5,810 nucleotides of DNA from Clostridia bacterium (GTDB lineage: Bacteria > Bacillota_A > Clostridia > Christensenellales > UBA1242). The notes beneath the pieces were generated by a model, which was given only the letters and a program-made list of their open reading frames with translations, searched no databases and was not told the origin of the DNA. Within the stretch, counting starts at the first letter, position 1; the number at the start of each line of letters is the position of its first letter. Of the stretch, positions 5,579-5,810 are shown in pieces. The position numbers were made by a program, and so were the translations under genes. The DNA is taken from contig JAFVZD010000041.1 of NCBI GenBank assembly GCA_017508345.1, forward strand, positions 1 to 5,810, written 5' to 3'.

Positions 5579-5784
5579 CTTTTGAAGAAAAAACAAAAAG
5601 ATTAGAAGAAATTGTGCAAAAACTGGAACAAGGTGAGCCCACTCTCCAAGAAATAAATCAATTATTTGCCGAAGGAGTGGAATTATCCAAGTCCTGCTTT
5701 GATGAACTAAAACAAACAAAAGGAAAGGTCACAATATTACAACAAGAACTAGCTCAATTAATTGAGAAACCTTTTGATGATTAG
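5575..5784 (+). CDS. xseB: Exonuclease VII small subunit
   Basis: A 69-residue helical protein of normal XseB length. It shows the family pattern FEEKTKRLEEIVQKLEQGEPTL (3-24), a turn, then a second helix with FAEGVELSKSCFDELKQTKGKV (31-52). Known XseB proteins form a two-helix hairpin that wraps the coiled-coil arm of XseA, and several copies bind one XseA. The start overlaps the xseA stop in ATGA (5575-5578), with AAGGAG (5564-5569) 5 bases upstream, so production is coupled to XseA as expected for a complex with excess small subunit. The C-terminal helix runs on to an acidic DD end. In B. subtilis ispA comes next; the 26 bases left in the window are too few to tell. Confidence 0.95.
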   Translation: MTFEEKTKRLEEIVQKLEQGEPTLQEINQLFAEGVELSKSCFDELKQTKGKVTILQQELAQLIEKPFDD

Positions 5785-5810
5785 TCATTTTTATAGTATT
5801 TGATTAATAT

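Noticed and set aside
5785..5810. Possible promoter or start of a following gene such as ispA
   Set aside because: Only 26 AT-rich bases remain; a TATAGT is present but no -35, SD or start can be supported.
1..5810. A novel defence, mobile or biosynthetic system
   Set aside because: Every gene belongs to a recognised sporulation or housekeeping family in a known order, and there are no integrases, transposases, direct repeat arrays, tRNAs or abrupt composition changes.

Overview
The window is an ordinary, tightly packed stretch of chromosome from a low-GC (high thirties percent by eye), endospore-forming Firmicute. It is most likely a member of the Clostridia; genus and family cannot be named from the sequence alone. 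All genes lie on the + strand. I see no mobile element, CRISPR array, RNA gene or other sign of an accessory region.

Left part (1-3504): the spoIIIA operon from the end of spoIIIAB through spoIIIAC, AD, AE, AF, AG and AH. In known endospore formers this operon is expressed in the mother cell. Its products build the channel or 'feeding tube' complex in the outer forespore membrane. AB to AE are the membrane base, related in part to type II/III secretion and flagellar export parts, and AF, AG and AH carry ring-building domains. The genes overlap or are separated by a few bases, and several stop codons sit inside the ribosome binding site of the next gene. spoIIIAA and most of spoIIIAB lie upstream of the window.

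Junction (3505-3564): a 60-base gap holds a good vegetative-type promoter (TTGCTA, 17-base spacer, extended -10 TGGTATACT) and a Shine-Dalgarno. It separates the sporulation operon from a housekeeping operon. I see no convincing terminator after spoIIIAH.

Right part (3565-5784): an Asp23/YqhY-family gene, nusB (antitermination and rRNA transcription), and xseA and xseB (the two subunits of exonuclease VII). This is the order known from Bacillus subtilis (spoIIIA, accBC, yqhY, nusB, folD, xseA, xseB), but with accB/accC and folD missing between the neighbours. A hairpin with a T-tract straddles the end of the Asp23 gene just before nusB and may act as an attenuator. The last 26 bases hold nothing that can be called.

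I did not find an undescribed system. The points worth a second look are regulatory (the junction promoter, the hairpin before nusB, the stop-codon/SD overlaps) and protein-level (an Asn/Ser/Thr-rich insert in SpoIIIAG, compact ring-domain proteins, a changed residue in a conserved XseA motif).
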